Origin: Scatosoma sp045652785
GTDB taxonomy: Bacteria; Bacillota; Clostridia; Christensenellales; Borkfalkiaceae
DNA: 13,225 nt
Direction: 5' to 3'
NCBI GenBank assembly: GCA_045652785.1
Contig: JAZOLF010000154.1
Coordinates: 1 to 13,225, forward strand
Shown: in pieces, positions 6,167-13,225 of the stretch
Layout: every line of letters begins with the position of its first letter
Position numbering within the stretch: the first letter of the stretch is position 1
Position numbers and translations under genes: made by a program
Notes under the pieces: generated by a model
Database searches by the model: none
Seen by the model: the letters and a program-made list of their open reading frames with translations, nothing else
Told to the model about the DNA's origin: nothing

Positions 6167-7246
6167 ATGAAAAAGTTTAACGTTGGCGTAATCGGCGCTA
6201 CCGGCATGGTCGGACAAAGATTTATGCTACTGCTTGCAAACCACCCCTGGTTTGACGTAAAGGTGTTGGCGGCATCCAGCCGTTCCGCAGGGAAGACCTA
6301 CGCACAAGCGGTAGGCAATAAATGGGCGTTTGATTGCCCCATCCCCGAACAATATTTGGATATGATCGTTTTGGATGCGGAACAAGATATGGAAACGATC
6401 GGCAGTCAGGTCGATTTTGTATTTTGCGCAGTAAGCCTTGATAAGGCGGCAACCCGCGCGCTTGAAGAAAAATACGCGAAGGCGGAAATCCCCGTGGTTT
6501 CGAACAACTCGGCACACCGCTTTACCGCGGACGTTCCTATGATTATCCCCGAAGTCAACCCTGAGCACTTGGATATCATCGCGGCGCAAAAGGCACGTCT
6601 TGGCACCAAGCGCGGGTTCATCGCGGTAAAATCGAACTGCTCTTTGCAATCGTACGTGCCCCTGCTCCACCCCTTGCGTGCTTTCGGCATCCAAGAAGTA
6701 GCGGTTTGTACCTATCAAGCCATCTCTGGTGCAGGTAAAACCTTCACGACGATGCCCGAAATTTTGGACAACGTTATCCCTTATATCGGCGGCGAAGAAG
6801 AAAAGAGTGAAAAAGAACCTATGAAGATTTGGGGGGAAGTGCAAAACGGCGAAATTGCCCTAGCAAACGGCCCCGCTATCACCGCTCAATGTTTGCGCGT
6901 ACCCGTTTCTGACGGCCACACCGCGGCGGTATTCGTTCGTTTCGAAAAGAAACCGACGAAAGAAGAAATCCTGTCCGCATGGGCAAACTTCGCAGGAGCG
7001 CCGCAAGCGCTTAAACTCCCTTCCGCACCCGAACAATTCTTGCTGTACTTGGAAGAAGACAACCGCCCCCAAGCAAAACTGGATAGAATGGCTGGAAACG
7101 GTATGACCGTCACCGCTGGTAGATTGCGCGAAGACAACGTATATGATTATAAGTTTATCGGCTTATCACACAACACCTTGCGCGGCGCGGCTGGCGGCGC
7201 GGTACTCCTTGCAGAACTGTTGGCGGCGAAAGGGTATTTTGACTAA
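6167..7246 (+). CDS. asd: Aspartate-semialdehyde dehydrogenase, archaeal/fungal type
   Basis: It reduces aspartyl-4-phosphate to aspartate-4-semialdehyde with NADPH, the branch point for lysine/diaminopimelate, threonine and methionine. The 359-residue protein has the nucleotide-binding GATGMVGQRF (10-19), the catalytic cysteine in KSNCSLQ (C158), the loop YQAISGAG, and the catalytic histidine in RVPVSDGHT (H251). LLLANHPWFDVKVLAASSRSAGK and LDNVIPYIGGEEEK follow the archaeal/fungal subclass (yeast Hom2-like) rather than the shorter common bacterial type. The start is the ATG 6167-6169 with AAAGGAG (6154-6160) at a 6-nt spacer. The frame is open from 6068, but that stretch is riboswitch leader. 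It is the first gene of the lysine-controlled operon; a 41-bp gap precedes dapA. Confidence 0.96.
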   Translation: MKKFNVGVIGATGMVGQRFMLLLANHPWFDVKVLAASSRSAGKTYAQAVGNKWAFDCPIPEQYLDMIVLDAEQDMETIGSQVDFVFCAVSLDKAATRALEEKYAKAEIPVVSNNSAHRFTADVPMIIPEVNPEHLDIIAAQKARLGTKRGFIAVKSNCSLQSYVPLLHPLRAFGIQEVAVCTYQAISGAGKTFTTMPEILDNVIPYIGGEEEKSEKEPMKIWGEVQNGEIALANGPAITAQCLRVPVSDGHTAAVFVRFEKKPTKEEILSAWANFAGAPQALKLPSAPEQFLLYLEEDNRPQAKLDRMAGNGMTVTAGRLREDNVYDYKFIGLSHNTLRGAAGGAVLLAELLAAKGYFD

Positions 7247-7287
7247 CAAAAATCACAAAAAGAAGAAAAAGGACGTAATATAAAGGT

Positions 7288-8178
7288 ATGAAAGGATTTT
7301 TTAAGGGTAGCGCAACGGCGCTCATTACACCGTTTAACGAAAACGGCATTAACTTCGACGCGCTGGGTGAATTGATTGAACACCAAATCGCAAACGGCAC
7401 GGCGGCAATCGTCTTCTTAGGCACAACGGGCGAACCGTCCACGATGTCCTTCGAAGAAGAACATATTTTAATGGACTACGCCGTGAAAAAGGTTGCAGGC
7501 AGAGCGAAAGTAATTTTCGGTTGCGGCAGCAACAACACCGCGGACGCGGTAATGACCGCAAAAGCGGCGGAACGCTTTGGCGGCGACGGTTTGCTTGCCG
7601 TCACCCCCTACTACAACAAATGTACCCAAAACGGCTTGGTTGCATACTATAAGGCAATTTGCGATGCAGTTTCTATTCCCGTTATCGCATATAACGTTCC
7701 TGGTAGAACAGGGGTAGAAATTCAACCCGCTACCATGGCGAAGATCGCAGAAATCCCCAACATCGCAGGCATCAAAGACGCAGGCGGCAATATGTCCAAG
7801 ACGATGGAAACCTTCCGCTTGATTCGCGAAAAATGCGATATGTATTCGGGGGAAGATGCACTCAATCTGCCCATCCTTGCGTGTGGTGGCGCGGGCGTTA
7901 TCTCCGTACTTTCCAACATCGTACCCGCAGACGTGAAGAAACTTTGCGATCTCGTGTTTGAAAACAAAATTGCGGACGCTATTGCGCTGAACGACAAACT
8001 TTTGCCTTTGGCAAATGCTTGCTTTGTAGAAGTCAACCCCATCCCCGTAAAGGCGGCGATGAATCTTTTGGGCTTTGACGCAGGCACGCCCCGCGCGCCT
8101 TTGACCGAAATTGAAGACGCAGGCAAAGCGAAGTTGATTGCGGCAATGCAAGCATACGGCTTGGAGGTGAAAGCATGA
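7288..8178 (+). CDS. dapA: 4-hydroxy-tetrahydrodipicolinate synthase
   Basis: It condenses pyruvate with aspartate semialdehyde through a Schiff base, the first step committed to diaminopimelate, lysine and spore dipicolinate. The 296-residue TIM barrel has all key residues, each two positions later than in E. coli: T46 and T47 (GTTGEP), Y109 (TPYYNK), Y135 (AYNVPGRTG), R140 and the Schiff-base K163 (GIKDAGGN). The start MKGFFKGSATALITPF is the usual family N-terminus. Its ribosome-binding site is poor: AAAGG ends 1 nt before the ATG, while AAAGGA (7268-7273) is 14 nt away. The stop overlaps the dapB start (ATGA), indicating translational coupling. Confidence 0.97.
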   Translation: MKGFFKGSATALITPFNENGINFDALGELIEHQIANGTAAIVFLGTTGEPSTMSFEEEHILMDYAVKKVAGRAKVIFGCGSNNTADAVMTAKAAERFGGDGLLAVTPYYNKCTQNGLVAYYKAICDAVSIPVIAYNVPGRTGVEIQPATMAKIAEIPNIAGIKDAGGNMSKTMETFRLIREKCDMYSGEDALNLPILACGGAGVISVLSNIVPADVKKLCDLVFENKIADAIALNDKLLPLANACFVEVNPIPVKAAMNLLGFDAGTPRAPLTEIEDAGKAKLIAAMQAYGLEVKA

Positions 8179-8927
8179 TTAAGATTTTGCTTTGCGGCGC
8201 TTGCGGCAAAATGGGCGGAAACGTCCTTTCTTTGCTCGAAGGCGATAGCGATGCAACCGTCGTTTGCGGCGTGGACTTGTACCCCAAAGAAATCGGAATC
8301 CCCGTCTATACGTCCTTTGCTGACGTACAAGAAGACGTGGACGTTGTCATTGACTTCTCTTCCCCGATCGGCATCGCTGACCGTTTGGAATTTGCCAAAA
8401 TCAAGGGGGCAGGTATCGTTTTAGCATCGACGGGCTTTACGGCAGACGACCTTGCACTCGTTCAAAAATACGAAAGCGAAATTGCCATTTTCCGCACCGC
8501 AAATCTTTCGCTGGGCATTAACTTGATGCAAGCCCTTGTCAAGGTGGCGGCACAGGTTTTGGGTGAGAACTTCGACGTAGAAATCATCGAAAAGCACCAC
8601 AACCTGAAAAAGGACGCGCCTTCGGGGACGGCATTGATGCTGGCAGACAGCGTAAACGCGGCGTTTGACGGCGAAAAAGAATTCGTTTGTGGACGGGAAG
8701 GCATCGTCGGTGCGCGCCAAAAGAAAGAAGTCGGCATCCACGCCGGACGCGGCGGCACGATCGTAGGCGACCACGAAGTTATCTTCGCGGGTGAAGACGA
8801 AGTAATCACAATCTCTCACTCCGCATCAAGCAAGCGCGTTTTTGCTGTTGGCGCAATCCGCGCGGCAAAGTGGCTCAAAGGCAAGCCCGCAGGCCACTAC
8901 GAAATGAAAGACCTTTTGGCTGAATAA
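8175..8927 (+). CDS. dapB: 4-hydroxy-tetrahydrodipicolinate reductase
   Basis: It reduces the DapA product with NAD(P)H to tetrahydrodipicolinate, the precursor of diaminopimelate and, by a side branch, dipicolinate. The 250-residue protein has the nucleotide-binding GACGKMG (8-14), IDFSSP (59-64), and the substrate/catalytic motif EKHHNLKKDAPSGTA with H141, H142 and K145 plus the DAPSGT loop. The C-terminal ISHSASSKRVFAVGAIRAAKWL is typical. GGAGGT (8163-8168) lies 6 nt upstream of the ATG inside the end of dapA, and the two genes overlap by 4 bp. A terminator follows within 13 bp, so the operon ends here. Later lysine-pathway genes are not in this window. Confidence 0.97.
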   Translation: MIKILLCGACGKMGGNVLSLLEGDSDATVVCGVDLYPKEIGIPVYTSFADVQEDVDVVIDFSSPIGIADRLEFAKIKGAGIVLASTGFTADDLALVQKYESEIAIFRTANLSLGINLMQALVKVAAQVLGENFDVEIIEKHHNLKKDAPSGTALMLADSVNAAFDGEKEFVCGREGIVGARQKKEVGIHAGRGGTIVGDHEVIFAGEDEVITISHSASSKRVFAVGAIRAAKWLKGKPAGHYEMKDLLAE

Positions 8928-8939
8928 CTTTACCACTAC

Positions 8940-8969
8940 ACTCCGTTGTTCTCAACGGAGTTTTTATTT
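8940..8969 (+). terminator. Intrinsic terminator of asd-dapA-dapB
   Basis: A perfect 9-bp stem (ACTCCGTTG 8940-8948, CAACGGAGT 8953-8961) with a TTCT tetraloop is followed by TTTTTATTT. It begins 13 bp past the dapB stop. Confidence 0.95.
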
Positions 8970-9003
8970 ATCACAAAAGTTTATTACTTCTTTTGCAAAC
9001 CAC

Positions 9004-9032
9004 TTGACGAACGCTTGCACATATGATACAAT
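9004..9032 (+). promoter_or_regulatory. Sigma-A-type promoter of the GNAT-like gene
   Basis: -35 TTGACG (9004-9009) and -10 TACAAT (9027-9032) are spaced by 17 nt, with an extended -10 TG at 9024-9025. The expected start is near 9039, leaving a ~28-nt leader that carries AAGGAG. Confidence 0.85.
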
Positions 9033-9066
9033 AAGGTTGTTGATAAGTCCACAAGGAGAAACTTCT

Positions 9067-10188
9067 ATGCTACAAATCATTGAAGTCAAAACCCGAAAAC
9101 AGCGCAAAGAGTTCGTTGAATACCCCCTGCGTTTATACAAAGGCAACCCCTATTTTGTGCCGCCGCTTTACGGCGACGAAATGGCGCTGTTCACCGATAA
9201 GAACATCTATAACAGCACTTGCCTTTCCGTTTTCTTTTTGGCGCAAAGGGACGGAAAAACGGTCGGAAGAATTCAAGGCATTTTGCAAAAGCAGTTCAAT
9301 GAACTGAAAAACACAAAACAAGTTCGCTTTACCCGTTTCGATTGTGAAAACGACCCCACCACCGCCAAAGCGTTATTCGATGCGGTAGAAAACTGGGCAA
9401 AGGATTTGGGTATGAATGAGATTGTCGGTCCCCTGGGGTACAGCGATTTAGAGCGTGAAGGTCTGCTCATCGAAGGCTTTGAATACCTTTCCACCTTTGA
9501 AGAACAATATAACTACGATTATTATCAAGGCTTGATCGAAAATTGCGGCTACGAAAAGCATATTGACTGGCTGGAATATCGTATGTTCAGCATCAAAGAA
9601 GACCTTTCCCGTATGCAGTCGATTTTAGACCATACTTTAAAAAAGTATAACCTGCACTTTGCCGATCCCAAACTTTCGGTGCGGCAATTCATCAAACGAT
9701 ACGCAAAGGGTTTCTTCCATTGTATAGACGAATGCTATAAAGATTTGTACGGCGTCGTGCCTTTCACCCCTGAAATGCAAAAGCAAATGGTCGATCAATT
9801 CCAACTGCTTTTGAACCGTAAGTATATCACGGTGATTTGCGATGAAAACGACGAAGTGGTTGCCTGCGGGCTCTGTATGCCTGGCATAGGGCAATCCCTG
9901 CAAAAGAGCGGCGGTCGCTTAACCCCTGCCACTCTCATCAAACTCCTGCGGGCGGTGAAAAAGCCTACCACGATCGACTTTGCACTCATCGGCATTATGC
10001 CCAAGTATCGGAAGAGCGGTTTGACCGTGTTTATGTTCACAATGCTTGCGGACATCCTTGCGGGCAGCAATGTCGAGTATATGGAAACGAACCTGAATAT
10101 GGAAGACAACGTCAACATCCAAGCGCTTTGGAAACGGTTTGAACATATCCAGCACAAACGCCGCCGCGCATTCATCAAAAAAATCTAA
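9067..10188 (+). CDS. GNAT-superfamily acyltransferase-like protein
   Basis: This is a 373-residue soluble protein of a conserved family resembling E. coli YghO; the substrate is unknown. The N-terminus (EVKTRKQRKEFVEYPLRLYK, then NPYFVPPL at 27-34) is a recognisable family signature. A GNAT-like strand pair follows (FFLAQRDGKTVGRIQG, 56-71), then EIVGPLGYSDLEREGLLIEGF (118-138) and EYRMF (170-174). Near the C-terminus FALIGIMPKYRKSGL (305-319) looks like the acetyl-CoA-binding R-x-x-G loop, suggesting two GNAT-type halves. The start is the ATG 9067-9069 with AAGGAG (9053-9058) at an 8-nt spacer; the frame is open from 9004, but that is promoter sequence. It is transcribed alone, between two terminators. 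Being next to dapB and nifJ does not reveal a role. Confidence 0.85.
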   Translation: MLQIIEVKTRKQRKEFVEYPLRLYKGNPYFVPPLYGDEMALFTDKNIYNSTCLSVFFLAQRDGKTVGRIQGILQKQFNELKNTKQVRFTRFDCENDPTTAKALFDAVENWAKDLGMNEIVGPLGYSDLEREGLLIEGFEYLSTFEEQYNYDYYQGLIENCGYEKHIDWLEYRMFSIKEDLSRMQSILDHTLKKYNLHFADPKLSVRQFIKRYAKGFFHCIDECYKDLYGVVPFTPEMQKQMVDQFQLLLNRKYITVICDENDEVVACGLCMPGIGQSLQKSGGRLTPATLIKLLRAVKKPTTIDFALIGIMPKYRKSGLTVFMFTMLADILAGSNVEYMETNLNMEDNVNIQALWKRFEHIQHKRRRAFIKKI

Positions 10189-10209
10189 AAAATATACATA
10201 AATTTACGC

Positions 10210-10238
10210 AAAAAAACGCCATTTTTGGGCGTTTTTTT
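10210..10238 (+). terminator. Intrinsic terminator after the GNAT-like gene
   Basis: ACGCC/GGCGT plus flanking A and T runs form an 11-bp stem (10210-10220 with 10228-10238) around ATTTTTG, ending in T7. The A-run on the other side means it could act in both directions. It starts 22 bp after the stop codon. Confidence 0.88.
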
Positions 10239-10292
10239 ATGCTTTTTTAGCGGTTTTTTCACCATTTTTTGTGTGTTTTTTTGGAAAAAATG

Positions 10293-10330
10293 GGCATACC
10301 TTAAACATCAAATTCTTTTAGGAGTATGCC
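10293..10330 (+). repeat. Imperfect inverted repeat covering the nifJ ribosome-binding site
   Basis: GGCATAC (10293-10299) and GTATGCC (10324-10330) are perfectly complementary. Inside them 10300-10305 pairs with 10317-10322 (six pairs, one G-U) after a single bulged A (10323), leaving an ~11-nt loop. The Shine-Dalgarno AGGAG (10320-10324) lies in the 3' arm, two bases from the start codon. It could be a translation-controlling RNA hairpin or a DNA operator. I see no clear nifJ promoter in 10239-10292, which is T-rich. Confidence 0.65.
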
Positions 10331-10331
10331 T

Positions 10332-13225
10332 ATGAAAACTTTAACCATCGACGGAAACCACGCCGCGGCCTACGTTGCCTATGCCTTTTCCGAACTTTCT
10401 ATCATCTACCCCATCACGCCATCTTCGCCTATGGCGGAACTTGCGGACGAATGGCAAGCACAGGGAAAAACCAACCTATTTGGCGAACTGCCGCAAGTGG
10501 TTGAAATGCAATCGGAAAGCGGCGCGGCGGGAGCCTTGCACGGCGCGCTGACCTGCGGTGCACTTGCCACCACCTACACTTGCAGTCAAGGGCTTTTGCT
10601 GATGCTGCCGAATATGTATAAAATCGCAGGCGAGTTATTACCCACCGTCTTTCACGTCAGCGCCCGAGCCCTTGCAACCCACGCTTTGAGTATCTTCGGC
10701 GACCACCAAGACGTAATGGCAGCACGTCAAACGGGCTTTGCAATGCTCAGCGCATCGTCCGTGCAAGAAACGCACGATTTTGCGTTAGTTTCGCACTTGG
10801 TTGCACTCAAAAGCAGCGTGCCGTTTTTGCACTTTTTTGACGGATTTCGCACTTCGCACGAAGTTCAAAAAATCCAAGCGCTTGAATACGAAGAAATGCG
10901 CGAATTTGTCGATACGCAGGCTTTGGCGCACTTCCGTAGCCGCGCCCTGTCCCCCGACAACCCCATACAGCGCGGCACGGCACAAAACGCCGACGTCTAT
11001 TTCCAAAACCGCGAACGGGCAAACGAACGGTATCTGTCCCTTCCAGGAACGGTGCAGGAATATATGGATATCATAGCAAAAATCACAAAAAGGCAGTACC
11101 ATGTCTTTGATTATTACGGCGCGGATAACGCAGAACGGGTGCTTGTCCTGATGGGAAGCGGCGTACAAACCGCCCAAGAAACGGTGGGTACACTCAACCA
11201 GCGCGGCGATAAGGTAGGCGTTCTTATCGTCCGCCTATACCGTCCGTTCGATACGAAACGATTTTGCGGTGCTTTACCCAAAACTTGCAAAAAAATCGTC
11301 GTACTTGACCGCACGAAAGAAATGGGCAGCGTGGGCGAACCGCTCTATCTGGACGTTTGCACCGCCTTGCGCGAACACGGTTTAGACGGTATTGACGTAA
11401 TCGGCGGGCGGTACGGCTTGGGGCAAAAAGAGTTCAACCCCGCTATGGTTGCCGCCGTCTTTAAAAATTTGCAAGCACAACCACCGAAAAATCACTTTAC
11501 GGTCGGGATTGAAGACGACATTACCCACACTTCCCTGCCACTTTCCCCCTTCCATCTTGACAGCGGGAACACCACCGCCTGCCTTTTTTACGGGCTGGGC
11601 TCAGACGGTACGGTGGGCGCAAATAAAAATTCCATCAAGATTATCGGGCAGGAAACCGACCTGTTTGTGCAAGGCTATTTTCAATATGATTCCAAAAAAT
11701 CGGGGGGTGTCACCGTTTCACATTTACGGTTTGGCAAGAGCCCGATCCGCTCCGCATATTTTGTCGAAAATGCGGATTTTATCGCTTGCCACACACCTTC
11801 CTATCTCTACCGCTATGAAATGATTGAGCGTTTGCGCGCGGGTGGAATTTTTCTTCTCAACTGTCCGTGGACGGACTTGAATGCCTTGAACGCGCACCTG
11901 CCTGCCACTTTTAAGAGAAATCTTGCAAAAAAACAGGCAAAACTGTACGTGATTGACGGCACGGAAATCGCACACAAACACGGTTTGAACGGCAAGCATA
12001 GTATCGTAATGCAGGCTGCATTTTTCTATCTCAACCCCGCTTTAATGCCCTATGAAAAAGCGCTGGAATGTTTAAGAACAGAACTCAAAAACAAATTCGA
12101 AAAGAAAGGGGAAACTGTCGTCACGCAAAACATGCTTGCCGCTGAAAGCGCGAAAGAGAACATTCAAGAAATTCACTACCCGCAGGAATGGGCAACAGCC
12201 CACAACGAACCTGCAAACCCTGCGCCGAATACGGACGAATACTACCACAACTTTATCGCGCCCATCTTGCGAATGGAAGGTGACAGCCTTCCCGTTTCAG
12301 CCTTCCGCGAAGACGGCTCCGTGCCCACCGATACCGCCAAGTATGAAAAACACGGCGTCGCCGACGACGTACCGAAGTGGATTTCGGAGAACTGTATTCA
12401 ATGCAATCAATGTTCGCTGGTGTGTCCGCACGCCTGCATCCGTCCTTTCGTTTTTGACGAAACAAGCCAAACGCCGAGCGACTTTTATGCCCTTCCCGCC
12501 GTCGGTTTGAGCGGGAAGAAATTCCGCATCCAAGTTGCCGTAAACGATTGTATGGGCTGCGGTGTATGCGCACGCACCTGCCCTGCCAAGCAGAAAGCCT
12601 TGCTGATGACACCCGTGGAAACTTTGCGAAAAACGGAAAGCGCAAACTGGAACTTTGCCCTGACCCTGCCCCCGCTTTCACCCGAACTCTACAAGCCAAA
12701 CACCGTCAAAGGCAGTCAGTTTAAAAAGCCGCTATTTGAGTTTTCCTACGCCTGTGCAGGTTGCGGAGAAACCCCTTATGTGAAACTATTAACCCAACTC
12801 TTTGGGGATAGGCTACTCATCGCTAATGCTACGGGTTGTTCGTCTATTTACGGCGGTTCAACGCCTACCTGCCCCTATGCAACCGATCAAAACGGCCGTG
12901 GACCTGCGTGGGCAAACTCCTTATTTGAAGACAATGCAGAGTTCGGTTCCGGTATGTACACCGCTTGCGAAACTGCTAGAGCTTCCATCTTGGAAAAAGT
13001 AAAAGAAGTGCTCCAAAACACCAAAAATGATGATGTGAAAGCCGCTGCAACCGCTTGGGTAGAAGGCTTTGACGACGGTGAAAACACCAGAGCATTGTCC
13101 GAAGCGTTGGTTGCTGCTTTAGAAGCTTGTGACTGTGATTGTGACAACAAAAAATATATCTTAGAAAACAAACGTGACCTGATTAAACGCTCTCAGTGGA
13201 TTTTAGGTGGTGACGGTTGGGCATA
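10332..13225 (+). CDS. nifJ: Pyruvate:ferredoxin (flavodoxin) oxidoreductase, 3' end missing
   Basis: This single-chain PFOR oxidises pyruvate with CoA to acetyl-CoA and CO2 and reduces ferredoxin; it is the central catabolic enzyme of strict anaerobes. The frame runs 964 codons to the right edge; family members are about 1170-1190 residues, so ~210 are missing. Domains in order: pyrimidine-binding domain I (YPITPSSPMAE near residue 26, GDHQDVMAARQTGF), domain II with IVRLYRPFD, the gamma domain (FYGLGSDGTVGANKNSIKII), a ferredoxin domain with two [4Fe-4S] motifs (C688/691/694/698 and C740/743/746/750), and the TPP domain (ACAGCGETPY; cluster ligands C808, C811, C836), ending at GGDGWAY. The ATG 10332 has AGGAG at 7 nt; an in-frame ATG at 10326 is too close to the RBS. 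Codon usage shifts near 12780. Confidence 0.97.
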   Translation, partial: MKTLTIDGNHAAAYVAYAFSELSIIYPITPSSPMAELADEWQAQGKTNLFGELPQVVEMQSESGAAGALHGALTCGALATTYTCSQGLLLMLPNMYKIAGELLPTVFHVSARALATHALSIFGDHQDVMAARQTGFAMLSASSVQETHDFALVSHLVALKSSVPFLHFFDGFRTSHEVQKIQALEYEEMREFVDTQALAHFRSRALSPDNPIQRGTAQNADVYFQNRERANERYLSLPGTVQEYMDIIAKITKRQYHVFDYYGADNAERVLVLMGSGVQTAQETVGTLNQRGDKVGVLIVRLYRPFDTKRFCGALPKTCKKIVVLDRTKEMGSVGEPLYLDVCTALREHGLDGIDVIGGRYGLGQKEFNPAMVAAVFKNLQAQPPKNHFTVGIEDDITHTSLPLSPFHLDSGNTTACLFYGLGSDGTVGANKNSIKIIGQETDLFVQGYFQYDSKKSGGVTVSHLRFGKSPIRSAYFVENADFIACHTPSYLYRYEMIERLRAGGIFLLNCPWTDLNALNAHLPATFKRNLAKKQAKLYVIDGTEIAHKHGLNGKHSIVMQAAFFYLNPALMPYEKALECLRTELKNKFEKKGETVVTQNMLAAESAKENIQEIHYPQEWATAHNEPANPAPNTDEYYHNFIAPILRMEGDSLPVSAFREDGSVPTDTAKYEKHGVADDVPKWISENCIQCNQCSLVCPHACIRPFVFDETSQTPSDFYALPAVGLSGKKFRIQVAVNDCMGCGVCARTCPAKQKALLMTPVETLRKTESANWNFALTLPPLSPELYKPNTVKGSQFKKPLFEFSYACAGCGETPYVKLLTQLFGDRLLIANATGCSSIYGGSTPTCPYATDQNGRGPAWANSLFEDNAEFGSGMYTACETARASILEKVKEVLQNTKNDDVKAAATAWVEGFDDGENTRALSEALVAALEACDCDCDNKKYILENKRDLIKRSQWILGGDGWA

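Noticed and set aside
7468..8151. 227-codon minus-strand frame
   Set aside because: It lies entirely within dapA, whose catalytic residues are all in place; no independent signals.
10210..10290. Possible CRISPR-like or simple repeat from recurring T-runs
   Set aside because: The T-runs are irregular and explained by a terminator plus AT-rich spacer; there are no spaced identical repeats.
10239..10292. Promoter for nifJ in the T-rich gap
   Set aside because: Several TTG and AT-rich strings exist, but no -35/-10 pair at 16-18 nt is convincing, so none is called.

Overview
The window looks like chromosomal DNA from an anaerobic, spore-forming member of the Firmicutes (Clostridia-like). Three things point there: the 5' end of spoIVA behind a sigma-E-type promoter, pyruvate:ferredoxin oxidoreductase (nifJ), and a lysine riboswitch driving asd-dapA-dapB. 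Base composition is moderate and coding density is high. I see no mobile element, CRISPR array, tRNA or rRNA, so most of this is ordinary core genome. The less explained parts are a five-gene operon and some regulatory RNA structure.

Left half, minus strand (1-5790). spoIVA runs off the left edge, and its sigma-E-type promoter is at 154-182. Upstream of it is a tightly packed operon, transcribed right to left from a sigma-A-type promoter at 5759-5787. It encodes a multi-pass membrane protein (DUF624/YesL-like), a YqeM-like SAM methyltransferase, the redox chaperone Hsp33 (hslO), a 554-residue TPR protein and a HEAT-like helical protein. Gaps are 5-13 bp, and the operon closes with a strong intrinsic terminator at 225-260. 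Only hslO has a well-established function.

Middle, plus strand (5837-8969). A promoter is followed by a lysine (L-box) riboswitch. Its signature parts are visible: the P1 closing stem, the conserved core strings and a perfect 7-bp L2-L3 kissing-loop complement. An attenuator terminator lies downstream, and a 14-bp antiterminator alternative can be traced by eye. This leader controls asd (archaeal/fungal-type), dapA and dapB, the first diaminopimelate/lysine steps after aspartyl phosphate. Their product also feeds dipicolinate in spore formers. The operon ends in a perfect 9-bp-stem terminator.

Right half, plus strand (9004-13225). A monocistronic GNAT-like acyltransferase has its own near-consensus promoter and a terminator. 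nifJ follows and runs off the right edge after 964 codons. Its Shine-Dalgarno sequence lies inside an imperfect inverted repeat, and its codon usage shifts abruptly near position 12780.
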